Assembly: GCF_027625935.1 (NCBI RefSeq)
Contig: NZ_CP115300.1
Location: 5,208,001 to 5,272,000, forward strand
Source: Streptomyces camelliae
Lineage (GTDB): Bacteria; Actinomycetota; Actinomycetes; Streptomycetales; Streptomycetaceae
Length of the DNA stretch: 64,000 bases
Reading direction: 5' to 3'
Positions 6,849-15,928 of this stretch are shown here, one piece after another; within the stretch, counting starts at the first letter, position 1; every line of letters starts with the position of its first letter. The notes below the pieces were generated by a model. That model saw only the letters and a list, made by a program, of their open reading frames with translations, made no database searches and was not told the origin of the DNA. The position numbers were made by a program, and so were the translations under genes.

Positions 6849-9824
6849 TCAGGCCGCCGCGGTCGGCGCCAGCAGCGCACGGACGGTCTCGGCCTCCGGC
6901 GACTGGAGCGACTCGTAGATGGACAAGGCCTCCTGCCAGCACACCTGGGCCCGTCCGGACTGCCCGATGCCGGCGAGCGCCCGGCCGAGCACGGTGAGGA
7001 CGTTCCCGCGCCGCCATTCGCCGCCGATCCCACGGAGCACGGTCAGCGCGGCCTCGGCGCTGACCGAGGCCTGGGCGTGCCGACCGGCCGTCAGATCCAG
7101 TTCGGCGAGCCGGAACAGTGTCATCCCCTCCCACAACCGCTGACGGCTCTCCCGGAAGACCGCCAGCGCCTCGTGCAGCCGCTCGGCGGCCTCGGCGGGC
7201 AGGCCGTTCTGGGTGAGGGCCATCCCCAGGGCGTAGCGCCCGTTGGCGGTCTTCACGGCGTGCCCCAGGCCCTCGTACATGTCGACGCCCTGCTGGGCCA
7301 GTTCGACGGCGCTCTGCGGACGTCCCGTGACGACGTGGATGCGGGACAGGTTGCACAGGACGCTGGCTTCCCCGGCGCGGTCGCCGCAGTCCCGGAAGTC
7401 CGCGAGAGCTTGCTTGAGGTGTTCTTCGGCGTCGGCGTAGCGGCGCTGGTAGAAGGCCATGGCGCCACGGATGTTCGCCGCCCAGCAGCGGGCCAGGGGA
7501 TCGCAGGAGGGATCCCCCAGGAGCAGCGACTCCCGGGCCGACTCGTCCGCCTCGGTGAAACGCCCCGACAGCTGGTGGGCGTTGGCCAGGACGACCGCGG
7601 CCCGCACCTGGGCCCGCTTGTCCCCGCATGCCCGTGCCGCGTTGCGGAGGGCGAGTGCGGCGGCGTCGTACTCCCGTGAGTTGGCGCCGGACTCGGTCAG
7701 GTCGACGGCGGTCCACAGCAGGTCGATGGCGCGCGGCAGGGTCCCCGGGCCCGTGAACTGGCGCACACACGCGAGCAGGGACACGGCCTCCGCGTACAGC
7801 CAGTCCTGGGCGTGCCGCCGGTCCTCGAATCTCAGCCCCGGATACTCGGTCGGCTGCAGATGGTCCACGACCCGATCCCCCGGCCGCTCCATCGCATACA
7901 CCTGCGCCGCCGTCCCCAGATAAAAGTCCAGCAGCCTCGACATCGCCGCCTCCCGCTCACCCGGCGGCTGCTCGTCCCTCTCCGCGCAAGCCCGCGCGTA
8001 CAGCCGGACCAGGTCATGGAAGCGGTACCGTCCAGGCGCCGCCGACTCCAGCAGGGACGTGTCCACCAGGGACTCCAGCAGGTCCTCGGTGTCCTCCACG
8101 GGCAGATCGAGGACCGCCGCCGCAGCCGCCAGCGAGATGTCCGGGCCGTCGGCCAGTCCCAGCAACCGGAACGCCCGGGCCTGGGCCGGCTCCAGCTGCC
8201 CGTACCCGAGCTCGAAGGTCGCCTTCACCGCCAGGTCACCGGCCTGGAGCTCGTCCAGCCGGCGGCGCTCGTCCGCCAGCTTGGCCGCCAGGACCGAGAC
8301 CGTCCACGTGCGGCGGGCCGCCAGGCGGGAGGCGGCGATGCGGATCGCCAGCGGGAGGAAGCCGCACGCCGCCACCACGTCCAGCGCGGCCTCCCGCTCC
8401 GCCGCCACCCGCTCCTCGCCCACGATCCTCGTGAACAGCGCCAGCGCCTCGTCCGGGGACATCACGTCCAGGTCCACCAGGTGGGCGCCCGCCAGATCCA
8501 CCATGCGGACGCGGGACGTCACCAGGGCCGCGCAGCCCTCCGTGCCCGGCAGGAGCGGGCGTACCTGGGCCGCGTCCTTCGCGTTGTCCAGCAGGACCAG
8601 GACCCGGCGGCCGTCCAGCACCGAGCGGTACAGGGCCGCGCGCTCCTCCAGGGAGTCCGGGATCGCCGAGTCCGCCGTGCCCAGAGCCCGCAGAAAGGAG
8701 CCCAGTACCGTCTCCGGTTCCGCCGGACGTGGGCCCGCGCCCTGGAGGTCGACGTACAGCTGGCCGTCCGGGAAGGCACCCCGCGCCCGGTGGGCCACAT
8801 GCACCGCCAGGGTCGTCTTGCCCACCCCGCCGATGCCCGCCAGCGCCGACACCGCCATCACGCGGCCCCCGCAGTCCCGGGACTCCGATGCCGACGCCAG
8901 CACCTCGCTCAGCTCGGCCACGAAGGACGACCGCCCCGTGAAGTCCGGGACCGACGCCGGGAGCTGGGCCGGGCGCACCGGTACGACGGCCGGTTCCGTG
9001 GCGGGTGACGACGGTTCCGCCAGCGCCGGGTCCGCCTGCAAAATCCTTTGCTGCAACTCCCGCAGTCCCGCCCGCGGGTCCACGCCCAGCTCCTCCGACA
9101 GCAGGCGGCGGGTGTCGGCGTAGACCGCCAGGGCCTCCGCCTGCCGGCCGCTGCGGTACAGGGCGAGCATCAGCAGCTCGCGCAGGCGCTCCCGGAGGGG
9201 GTGGGCCGCGGTCAGCGCCGTCAGCTCCGAGACAGCCTCCGCGTGGCAGCCCTGCTCCAGGTCCATGTCCAGGCGGGATTCGAGGAGGCCCAGGCGCCAC
9301 TCCTCCAGGCGGACCCGCTGGGTCTCGGCGTACGGGCCGGGGACGCCGGCCAGCGGTTCGCCGTCCCACCTGCCCAGGGCCTCGTTCAGCAGCTCGCGGG
9401 ACCGGCACAGATCGCCGGCCGCCCGCGCCTTCTCCGCCTGCGCCGCCAGCTCCTGGGCCTCGGCCAGGTCCAGGGCGCCCTCGCCGAGGCCCCGGATCGC
9501 ATAGCCGCCGGACTCGCTGACCAGCACGCCGGGGTCGAGGATCTTCCGCAGGCGCGAGGCGTACGTACGCACGGCCGCCAGCGCCTGCGACGGGGGCTCG
9601 TCGCCCCAGAGCGCGTCGATGAGCTCCGCCGCCGTCGCCGTACGGCCCGCGCGCAGCAGCAGGGCGGCCAGCAGGGCGCGCTGCTGCGGGGAGCCCGTGC
9701 TCAGCGGCTCGGTGCCGCGCCAGGCCCGCACCGGACCGAGCACGCCGAACCGCAGCGCCTCCGGCTCCGTGACGGTCACGGATCCGGGACGCCGCTGCTC
9801 AGGCACTCGCGGCCCACCGTCCAT
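6849..9824 (-). CDS. afsR: AfsR, SARP-family global transcription activator
   Basis: This is a 991-residue, three-part regulator. It has an OmpR-type winged helix (residues ~23-95) and a BTAD domain (~100-265, ending EELGVDPRAGLRELQQRIL). Next comes an NB-ARC/STAND ATPase with Walker A GIGGVGKTT near 331-339 and Walker B VLVLLDNA. The C-terminal region from ~690 is TPR. Length, domain order and the adjacent afsS match S. coelicolor AfsR, which is phosphorylated by AfsK-type kinases and activates afsS. I chose the ATG at 9824 (MDGGPRVPEQ) because GAGGGGG lies 8 nt upstream; the frame stays open 44 codons further but without such a site. No afsK lies in the window. Confidence 0.9.
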   Translation of the reverse strand: MDGGPRVPEQRRPGSVTVTEPEALRFGVLGPVRAWRGTEPLSTGSPQQRALLAALLLRAGRTATAAELIDALWGDEPPSQALAAVRTYASRLRKILDPGVLVSESGGYAIRGLGEGALDLAEAQELAAQAEKARAAGDLCRSRELLNEALGRWDGEPLAGVPGPYAETQRVRLEEWRLGLLESRLDMDLEQGCHAEAVSELTALTAAHPLRERLRELLMLALYRSGRQAEALAVYADTRRLLSEELGVDPRAGLRELQQRILQADPALAEPSSPATEPAVVPVRPAQLPASVPDFTGRSSFVAELSEVLASASESRDCGGRVMAVSALAGIGGVGKTTLAVHVAHRARGAFPDGQLYVDLQGAGPRPAEPETVLGSFLRALGTADSAIPDSLEERAALYRSVLDGRRVLVLLDNAKDAAQVRPLLPGTEGCAALVTSRVRMVDLAGAHLVDLDVMSPDEALALFTRIVGEERVAAEREAALDVVAACGFLPLAIRIAASRLAARRTWTVSVLAAKLADERRRLDELQAGDLAVKATFELGYGQLEPAQARAFRLLGLADGPDISLAAAAAVLDLPVEDTEDLLESLVDTSLLESAAPGRYRFHDLVRLYARACAERDEQPPGEREAAMSRLLDFYLGTAAQVYAMERPGDRVVDHLQPTEYPGLRFEDRRHAQDWLYAEAVSLLACVRQFTGPGTLPRAIDLLWTAVDLTESGANSREYDAAALALRNAARACGDKRAQVRAAVVLANAHQLSGRFTEADESARESLLLGDPSCDPLARCWAANIRGAMAFYQRRYADAEEHLKQALADFRDCGDRAGEASVLCNLSRIHVVTGRPQSAVELAQQGVDMYEGLGHAVKTANGRYALGMALTQNGLPAEAAERLHEALAVFRESRQRLWEGMTLFRLAELDLTAGRHAQASVSAEAALTVLRGIGGEWRRGNVLTVLGRALAGIGQSGRAQVCWQEALSIYESLQSPEAETVRALLAPTAAA

Positions 9825-9999
9825 GCGTTCGTCCCCCTCGGCATCACGAACAACCCCGTCAGTTTGCCTTGTTCCGGGCGGTTGCGTCAGCCGTGGGAGA
9901 CGCCGATCACAGACCGGCACACCTGAGCACACAAGGCCCTCACACGGTCTTCGCACACGTTCGCACAGAGGGGACCGGAACGGATCACGACCCCGATAG

Positions 10000-10014
10000 C
10001 TGACGGACCGTCAG
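10000..10014. promoter_or_regulatory. Palindromic operator, CTGAC-N5-GTCAG (site B)
   Basis: CTGACGGACCGTCAG is a perfect palindrome around a central base, 21 nt before the amidohydrolase ATG. It is the cleanest example of the motif in the window. Confidence 0.75.
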
Positions 10015-10035
10015 ATCGGCGCTACCGTGAGGCCC

Positions 10036-11259
10036 ATGGAGACCACACAGTTCCCGCTGATCATCTCCGTCGACGACCACACCGTGGAGCCCGCCACCGT
10101 CTGGCAGGAGCGGCTGCCGAAGAAGTACCTGGACGTCGGGCCTCGTATCGTGCGCGCGCCGCTGAAGGAGATGACCTTCCTCGGCGGACGGTTCAAGCCC
10201 GTCATGGGCCGGCCGGGCAGTGACGACGGGCCCGTCGGCGACTGGTGGGTCTACGAAGACCTCCGGCGGCCCCTCACCCGTCTCGACACCGCCGTCGGGT
10301 ACGACAGGGACGAGGTCAGGCTCGAAGTCATCACGTACGAGCAGATGCGGGCCGGGTCGTACGACGTGCCCGCCCGGCTCGCCGACATGGACGTCAACCA
10401 CGTCCAGTCGGCCGTCTGCTTCCCCACCTTCCCCCGCTTCTGCGGGCAGACCTTCACCGAGGCCGCCGACAAGGAGCTCGGCCTGCTGTGCGTGCGCGCC
10501 TACAACGACTGGATGGTGGAGGAGTGGTGCGGCCCGGACGCGCACGGGCGGCTCATACCGCTCACCCTCATACCCCTGTGGGACGCCCGCCTCGCCGCCG
10601 AGGAGGTCCGGCGCAACGCGGCCCGCGGGGTGCGGGCCGTCGCCTTCTCCGAGATGCCCCCGCACCTGGGCCTGCCGTCCGTCCACGGCGACGACTGGGA
10701 CCCCTTCTTCGCCGCGTGCGACGAGACCGGCACGGTCATCGCCATGCACATCGGCTCCAGCAGCCGTATGCCCTCCACCTCCGCCGACGCCCCGCCCGCC
10801 GTCGGCTCCACCATCACCTTCGCCAACTGCTGCTTCTCGATGGTGGACTGGCTGATGAGCGGCAAGTTCGAGCGCTTCCCGAACCTCAAGGTCATGTACG
10901 CGGAAGGGCAGATCGGGTGGATCCCGTACATCCTTGAGCGCGCCGATGTGGTGTGGGAGGAGAACCGGGGGTGGGGCGGGGTCGCCGGCAAGGTCACCCG
11001 ACCGCCGTCCGAGACCTTCGCCGGGCACGTCTACGGCTGCTTCTTCGACGACGCCTTCGGGCTGCGCAATCTGGACTCCATCGGCGTCGGCAACGTCCTG
11101 TACGAGACGGACTACCCGCACTCCGACTCCACCTGGCCCAAGTCCCGCGAGGTCGGCGAGGCGCAGATGGGGCATCTGCCGGCCGATGTGGTCGAGCGGA
11201 TCGTGCGCGGCAACGCCATCGAGCTGCTGGGGCTCACCCCCGAAGGACTCTGGCGGTGA
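10036..11259 (+). CDS. Amidohydrolase-2 family metal-dependent hydrolase/decarboxylase
   Basis: The 407-residue protein starts METTQFPLIISVDDHTVEP, where the SVDDH motif supplies a metal-binding residue of the ACMSD/amidohydrolase-2 fold. Other typical segments are MHIGSSS, YAEGQIGWIPYILERADVVWEEN and the C-terminal ETDYPHSDSTWPKS. These enzymes hydrolyse C-N/C-O bonds or decarboxylate small ring acids and keto acids. It is first in a three-gene operon with an LLM oxidoreductase and an SDR. I chose the ATG at 10036 over GTG 10027 because homologues I recall begin close to the FPxIISVDDH segment; both are in frame. Site B lies just upstream. Confidence 0.85.
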   Translation: METTQFPLIISVDDHTVEPATVWQERLPKKYLDVGPRIVRAPLKEMTFLGGRFKPVMGRPGSDDGPVGDWWVYEDLRRPLTRLDTAVGYDRDEVRLEVITYEQMRAGSYDVPARLADMDVNHVQSAVCFPTFPRFCGQTFTEAADKELGLLCVRAYNDWMVEEWCGPDAHGRLIPLTLIPLWDARLAAEEVRRNAARGVRAVAFSEMPPHLGLPSVHGDDWDPFFAACDETGTVIAMHIGSSSRMPSTSADAPPAVGSTITFANCCFSMVDWLMSGKFERFPNLKVMYAEGQIGWIPYILERADVVWEENRGWGGVAGKVTRPPSETFAGHVYGCFFDDAFGLRNLDSIGVGNVLYETDYPHSDSTWPKSREVGEAQMGHLPADVVERIVRGNAIELLGLTPEGLWR

Positions 11260-12188
11260 GTGCCCCGGCCCTGGCCTACGGCATCCAGCTTCCCGTCCAG
11301 TCCCAGAGCACCCTCTACACCGAGCGCTGGGAGACGGAAGCCGGGCCGGAGGATCTGGTGGCGGTGGCGCGGGCCGTGGACCGGGCCGGGTTCGCGTACC
11401 TCGCCGTCTGCGATCATGTGGCCATTCCGCGCCGGCTGGCCCCGGCCATGAGCACGGTCTGGTACGACCCCGTCGCCACCCTCGCCCACCTCGCCGCCGT
11501 GACCGAGCGGGTGCGCCTGCTCAGCCATGTGGCCGTCGTGGGGCTCCGGCATCCGCTCCTCACCGCCAAGCAGTACGCCACCCTCGATCACCTCTCCGGC
11601 GGGCGGCTGATCCTCGGGGTGGGCGCCGGGCATGTGCGGGAGGAGTTCGAGGCGGTCGGGGCCGACTTCGAGCGGCGGGGAGCCGTGCTGGACGAGAGCA
11701 TCGACGCCCTGCGCGCCGCCCTCGGGCCGGAGGAGTTCCCCGAGCACCACGGCAAGCTCTACGACTTCGCCGGCCTCGGCCAGCGGCCCCGGCCCGCCCA
11801 GCCGCACGTCCCGCTCTGGGTGGGCGGCTCCTCGCCCGCCGCCGTACGCCGGGCCGCGCTGAAGGGCGACGGCTGGCTGCCGCAGGGGGACCCACGGGAG
11901 CGGCTGCCCGCGCAGATCGACCGGATACGGCGCCTGCGCGCGGATCGGGGGCCGGTGGGGCCGTTCACGGTCGGGGCCGTCACCGAGCCGCTGTACGTCG
12001 GGCGGGCCGGCTGGGAGGTCGGGCGGCGGACCCTGACCGGGGCGCCGGAGGAGATCGCCGCGTCGCTGCGGGCGTACCGGGCGATGGGCGTGGATCAGAT
12101 CCAGGTGCGGTTCCGCAGCCGGAGCCGTAGCGAACTCATCGAGCAGATCGAAGCGTTCGGGGCGGAGGTCGCGCCCCGGTTGAGCTGA
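11256..12188 (+). CDS. LLM-class F420-dependent oxidoreductase
   Basis: The 310-residue TIM-barrel protein starts at GTG 11256, overlapping the amidohydrolase stop by 4 bp (GTGA). Signatures are ATLAHLAAVTERVRLLSHVAV, KQYATLDHLSGGRLILGVGAG and PLWVGGSSPAAVRRAALKGDGW. The SGGRLILGVGxG pattern is typical of F420H2/F420-dependent members rather than FMN luciferases. It probably oxidises or reduces an intermediate handed on between the neighbouring hydrolase and SDR. Its cofactor would come from FbiC, encoded at 23719. The substrate is unknown. Confidence 0.88.
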   Translation: MSAPALAYGIQLPVQSQSTLYTERWETEAGPEDLVAVARAVDRAGFAYLAVCDHVAIPRRLAPAMSTVWYDPVATLAHLAAVTERVRLLSHVAVVGLRHPLLTAKQYATLDHLSGGRLILGVGAGHVREEFEAVGADFERRGAVLDESIDALRAALGPEEFPEHHGKLYDFAGLGQRPRPAQPHVPLWVGGSSPAAVRRAALKGDGWLPQGDPRERLPAQIDRIRRLRADRGPVGPFTVGAVTEPLYVGRAGWEVGRRTLTGAPEEIAASLRAYRAMGVDQIQVRFRSRSRSELIEQIEAFGAEVAPRLS

Positions 12189-12197
12189 GGAGTGCGC

Positions 12198-12968
12198 ATG
12201 GGCAAGCTGGACGGGCGGGTCGTCATCGTCACCGGGGCGGCGCGCGGGCAGGGCGAGCAGGAGGCGCGGCTGTTCGCGGCCGAGGGCGCGAAAGTCGTCG
12301 TGGCGGATGTGCTGGACGAGCAGGGGGAGGCGCTGGCCGGTGAGCTGGGGGCGCTGTACGTCCACCTGGACGTGAGCCGGGAGGCGGACTGGGTGGCCGC
12401 GGTGGCGGCCGTGAAGCAGGCGTACGGCGGGGTCGACGGGCTGGTCAACAACGCGGGGATCCTGCGCTTCAACGCCCTCGTGGACACCCCGCTGGACGAG
12501 TTCATGCAGGTCGTGCAGGTGAACCAGGTCGGCTGCTTCCTCGGGATCAGGACCGTGGCGCCGGAGCTGTCCGACGGGGGCACCATCGTCAACACCGCCT
12601 CGTACACGGCGCTGACCGGGATGGCGGCGGTCGGGACGTACGCGGCGACCAAGCACGCGATCCTCGGCCTCACGCGGGTCGCCGCCCTGGAGCTGGCGCC
12701 CCGGGGGATTCGGGTCAACGCCATGTGTCCGGGCGCGGTCGACACGGCGATGTCCAACCCGTCCCGGCTGGATCCGGACGCGGACCCGGCGGAGATGACC
12801 AGGGCCCTCGACGAGCTCTACCGCAAGCTCGTGCCGCTCGGGCGGATCGGGCGGGCGGAGGAGGTCGCCCGGCTGGCGCTGTTCCTCACCTGCGACGACT
12901 CCTCGTACATCACCGGGCAGCCGTTCGTCATCGACGGGGGCTGGCTGGCGGGGGTCAGCGTCATCTGA
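12198..12968 (+). CDS. SDR-family oxidoreductase, hydroxysteroid-dehydrogenase-like
   Basis: A 256-residue Rossmann-fold dehydrogenase. The nucleotide loop is TGAARGQG (residues ~12-19), NNAG is at 84-87, and the catalytic triad is S135-Y148-K152 (TYAATK). The pattern [15 protein letters not shown] after beta-2 points to NAD(H). The overall sequence resembles Streptomyces 3-alpha/20-beta-hydroxysteroid dehydrogenase, though substrate cannot be inferred. The start ATG 12198 has GAGGAG 5 nt upstream. The gene is 9 nt after the LLM gene, so it is in the same operon. Its stop codon overlaps operator C1. Confidence 0.88.
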   Translation: MGKLDGRVVIVTGAARGQGEQEARLFAAEGAKVVVADVLDEQGEALAGELGALYVHLDVSREADWVAAVAAVKQAYGGVDGLVNNAGILRFNALVDTPLDEFMQVVQVNQVGCFLGIRTVAPELSDGGTIVNTASYTALTGMAAVGTYAATKHAILGLTRVAALELAPRGIRVNAMCPGAVDTAMSNPSRLDPDADPAEMTRALDELYRKLVPLGRIGRAEEVARLALFLTCDDSSYITGQPFVIDGGWLAGVSVI

Positions 12969-12979
12969 CTGTCCGTCAG
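12965..12979. promoter_or_regulatory. Palindromic operator, CTGAC-N5-GTCAG (site C1)
   Basis: CTGACTGTCCGTCAG overlaps the SDR stop codon and starts the 97-bp gap before the next operon at 13066. Confidence 0.65.
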
Positions 12980-12991
12980 CTATTGACGAAT

Positions 12992-13006
12992 CTGACGAAG
13001 CGTCAG
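12992..13006. promoter_or_regulatory. Palindromic operator, CTGAC-N5-GTCAG (site C2)
   Basis: CTGACGAAGCGTCAG, 27 bp (about 2.5 helical turns) from C1 measured start to start, the same 27-bp spacing as between A1 and A2. The downstream start is 59 nt away. The repeated spacing suggests paired dimers. Confidence 0.7.
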
Positions 13007-13065
13007 AAAGTCTTAGGAACTCGCAGGACTCGCAGTGATCACCTGGACTGGGACGGTGAACCGCC

Positions 13066-14184
13066 GTGGAATTCGGGCTCTTTGTACAGGGATACGTGGG
13101 CAAGCGCGCCGAGACCGACCCGCTCGCCGAGCACAAGGCACTGATGGAGGAGACCGAGTACGTCATCCAGGCGGACAAGTCCGGCTTCAAGTACGCCTGG
13201 GCCTCCGAGCACCACTTCCTGGAGGAGTACTCGCACCTGTCCGCCAACGACGTGTTCCTGGGCTACCTGGCGCACGCGACCGACCGCATCCACCTGGGCT
13301 CGGGCATCTTCAACCCGCTCGCCCAGGTCAACCACCCGGTCAAGGTCGCCGAGAAGGTCGCCATGCTGGACCACCTCAGCGAGGGCCGCTTCGAGTTCGG
13401 CAGCGGGCGGGGTGCAGGGTCGCACGAGATCCTCGGGTTCATACCGGGTGTGACCGACATGAACTACACGAAGGAGATCTGGGAGGAGACGATCGCCGAG
13501 TTCCCGAAGATGTGGCTCCAGGACGAGTACGCGGGCTTCCAGGGCAAGCACTGGCAGCTCCCGCCGAGGAAGGTCCTGCCGAAGCCCTACGGGAAGTCCC
13601 ACCCGGCGATGTGGTACGCGGCCGGGTCGCCGGCGTCGTACGCCATGGCCGCGAAGAAGGGGCTCGGCGTGCTCGGCTTCAGCATCCAGAAGGTCTCCGA
13701 CATGGAGTGGGTGCTGGAGCAGTACAAGACGGCGGTCGTGAACGCGGAACCCGTCGGGGACTTCGTCAACGACAACGTGATGGTGACGACGACCGCGATC
13801 TGCGCGCCGACGCACGACGAGGCGATCCGGATCGCGGTGGGCGGCGGGCTGCACTATCTGCCCTCGCTGGTCTTCCGCTACCACGACACGTTCCCCCGCC
13901 CGGAGGGCTTCCCGGTCTGGCCGGAGACGCTGCCCGAGTACACCCCGGAGTTCGTGGAGCTGCTCGTCGAGGAGGAGCTGCTGATCTGCGGGGACCCGGA
14001 CGAGGTGCTGCGCCAGTGCAAGCGGTGGGAGCAGGCGGGCGCCGACCAGCTGAGCTTCGGGCTGCCGGTGGGCGTGCCGAAGGAGGAGACGCTGCAGACG
14101 ATCCGGCTGATCGGGGAGCATGTGATTCCGAAGATCGACACGGATCCGGTGCATCGGACGTCGCGATTCCGCCAGGCCGTCTGA
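13066..14184 (+). CDS. LLM-class flavin-dependent oxidoreductase (luciferase-like)
   Basis: 372 residues, GTG start, MEFGLFVQGYVGKRAETDPL. Signatures are WASEHHFLEEYSHLSAND, VKVAEKVAMLDHLSEGRFEF and GSGRGAGSHEILGF. It is a long-chain-type luciferase-like monooxygenase or dehydrogenase with the EHHF motif common to FMN-dependent members. It heads an operon with the deacylase-like and aldehyde dehydrogenase genes. Upstream sites C1/C2 suggest an independent promoter. A clear ribosome binding site is not visible, so the start is the likely but not certain choice. Confidence 0.87.
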   Translation: MEFGLFVQGYVGKRAETDPLAEHKALMEETEYVIQADKSGFKYAWASEHHFLEEYSHLSANDVFLGYLAHATDRIHLGSGIFNPLAQVNHPVKVAEKVAMLDHLSEGRFEFGSGRGAGSHEILGFIPGVTDMNYTKEIWEETIAEFPKMWLQDEYAGFQGKHWQLPPRKVLPKPYGKSHPAMWYAAGSPASYAMAAKKGLGVLGFSIQKVSDMEWVLEQYKTAVVNAEPVGDFVNDNVMVTTTAICAPTHDEAIRIAVGGGLHYLPSLVFRYHDTFPRPEGFPVWPETLPEYTPEFVELLVEEELLICGDPDEVLRQCKRWEQAGADQLSFGLPVGVPKEETLQTIRLIGEHVIPKIDTDPVHRTSRFRQAV

Positions 14185-14197
14185 GGGGGCCCCGGGC

Positions 14198-15928
14198 ATG
14201 CTGGACCACCTCGTCAAGGGCGCCACCGTCGTGGACGGGACGGGTGCACCCGCGTACACCGCCGACGTCGGCATCCGGGACGGCCGTATCGCCGCCGTCG
14301 GCAAGGTCACCGAGGACAGCCGCACCACCGAAGACGCACACGGCCTCGTCCTCGCCCCCGGCTTCGTCGACCCCCACACCCACTACGACGCCCAGCTCTT
14401 CTGGGATCCGTACGCCACGCCCTCCCTCAACCACGGGGTGACGACCGTCGCCGCCGGGAACTGCGGGTTCACCCTCGCGCCCCTGAACCCCGCCCGCCCC
14501 GAGGACGCCGACTACACGCGCCGCATGATGTCCAAGGTCGAGGGGATGTCCCTGGTCGCGCTGGAGGAGGGGGCGCCCTGGAACTGGAGCTCCTTCGGGG
14601 AGTATCTGGACGCCCTCGACGGGCGGATCGCCGTCAACGCCGGTTTCATGGTTGGGCATTGCGCGCTGCGCCGGTACGTGATGGGGCCGGAGGCCGTCGG
14701 CGGGCAGCCCGACGAGGAGCAACTCACCGAGATCGTACGGCTGTTGCACGAGGCCATGGACGCCGGTGCCTGGGGCCTGTCCACCACCCAGTCCAGCACC
14801 CACTCCGACGGCGACGGACAGCCGGTCGCCTCTCGGCATGCCCGGCCCGCCGAACTGCTCGCCCTGGCCGAGGCGGTCGGGCAGCACGAGGGGACGCAGG
14901 TCGAAGCGATCGTCGCCGGGTGCCTGGACCAGTTCAGCGACGACGAGATCGACCTGCTGGTGGAGATGAGCGCGGTCGCCGGGCGGCCGCTCAACTGGAA
15001 CGTGCTCACCGTCGACGCGGCCGTCCCGGAGCGGGTGCCCCGGCAGCTGAGCGCGAGCGAGCGGGCCCGGAAGGCCGGCGGCCGGGTGGTGGCGCTCACC
15101 ATGCCGATCCTCACCCCGATGAACATGTCCCTCGGCACCTTCTGCGCCCTCAACCTCATCCCCGGCTGGGGACCGGTCCTCGGGCTGCCGGTGCCGGAGC
15201 GGATCGCCCGGCTGCGGGACCCGGCCGTGCGGGCGGAGCTGCTGCGCCGGGCCCGGTCCAAGGAGGCGGGCGTCTTCCGGCGGCTGGCGAACTTCGGGCG
15301 GTACGTCATCGGGGACACCTACAGCGCCGCCAACCAGGGGCTCACCGGCCGGGTCGTACGGGACATCGCGGCCGAACGCGGCCAGGACCCCTTCACCTGC
15401 CTCGTGGAGATCTGCGCCAACGACGAGCTGCGTACGGTGCTGTGGCCCATGCCGACCGACAACGACCCCGGCTCCTGGGCGCTGCGCGCGGAGACCTGGC
15501 GGCACGAGGACGTGCTGCTCGGCGGGTCCGACGCCGGGGCGCACCTGGACCGGATGTGCGGGGCGCCGTACACCACCCGGTTCCTCGGGGACTGTCTGCG
15601 CGGGCGGAAGCTGGTCGGGCTGGAGCAGGCCGTGAAGATGCTCACCGACGATCCGGCGCGGCTCTTCGGCCTGCGGGAGCGGGGCCGGATCCGGGAGGGC
15701 TGGCACGCGGACCTGGTCCTCTTCGACCCGGAGCGGATCGACGCCGGGCATGCCCGGCTGGTGCACGACCTGCCGGGGGACAGTCCCCGCCTGGACTCGG
15801 CGGCGATCGGGGTGCGGGCCGTGTGGGTCAACGGGGTCGAGGCGATCCGGGACGACAGGGTCAGCGGGGCCGTACCGGGGAAGGTGCTGCGCTCGGGGCG
15901 GGACACGCGGACGGTGAGCACCCGGTGA
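14198..15928 (+). CDS. N-acyl-D-amino-acid deacylase-like amidohydrolase
   Basis: 576 residues of the D-aminoacylase/dihydroorotase-like amidohydrolase group. Metal-binding segments include FVDPHTHYDAQL (HxH), GHCALRRYVMG and GGSDAGAHLDRM, with the late PARLFGLRERGRIREGWHADLVLFDP typical of the composite beta-sandwich. The usual role is to cleave an N-acyl or cyclic amide bond, but in a catabolic operon with oxidoreductases it may act on a ring lactam or lactone. It starts 13 nt after the LLM gene and overlaps the ALDH gene by 4 bp. Confidence 0.85.
   Translation: MLDHLVKGATVVDGTGAPAYTADVGIRDGRIAAVGKVTEDSRTTEDAHGLVLAPGFVDPHTHYDAQLFWDPYATPSLNHGVTTVAAGNCGFTLAPLNPARPEDADYTRRMMSKVEGMSLVALEEGAPWNWSSFGEYLDALDGRIAVNAGFMVGHCALRRYVMGPEAVGGQPDEEQLTEIVRLLHEAMDAGAWGLSTTQSSTHSDGDGQPVASRHARPAELLALAEAVGQHEGTQVEAIVAGCLDQFSDDEIDLLVEMSAVAGRPLNWNVLTVDAAVPERVPRQLSASERARKAGGRVVALTMPILTPMNMSLGTFCALNLIPGWGPVLGLPVPERIARLRDPAVRAELLRRARSKEAGVFRRLANFGRYVIGDTYSAANQGLTGRVVRDIAAERGQDPFTCLVEICANDELRTVLWPMPTDNDPGSWALRAETWRHEDVLLGGSDAGAHLDRMCGAPYTTRFLGDCLRGRKLVGLEQAVKMLTDDPARLFGLRERGRIREGWHADLVLFDPERIDAGHARLVHDLPGDSPRLDSAAIGVRAVWVNGVEAIRDDRVSGAVPGKVLRSGRDTRTVSTR

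Noticed and set aside
11112-13247. 711-codon minus-strand frame
   Set aside because: Antisense shadow of the LLM and SDR genes, with His/Pro/Arg/Gly-rich translation and no family motif.
14659-15924. 422-codon extension of the aldehyde dehydrogenase
   Set aside because: It lies inside the deacylase-like gene in another frame; GTG 15925 overlaps the previous stop in the usual way.
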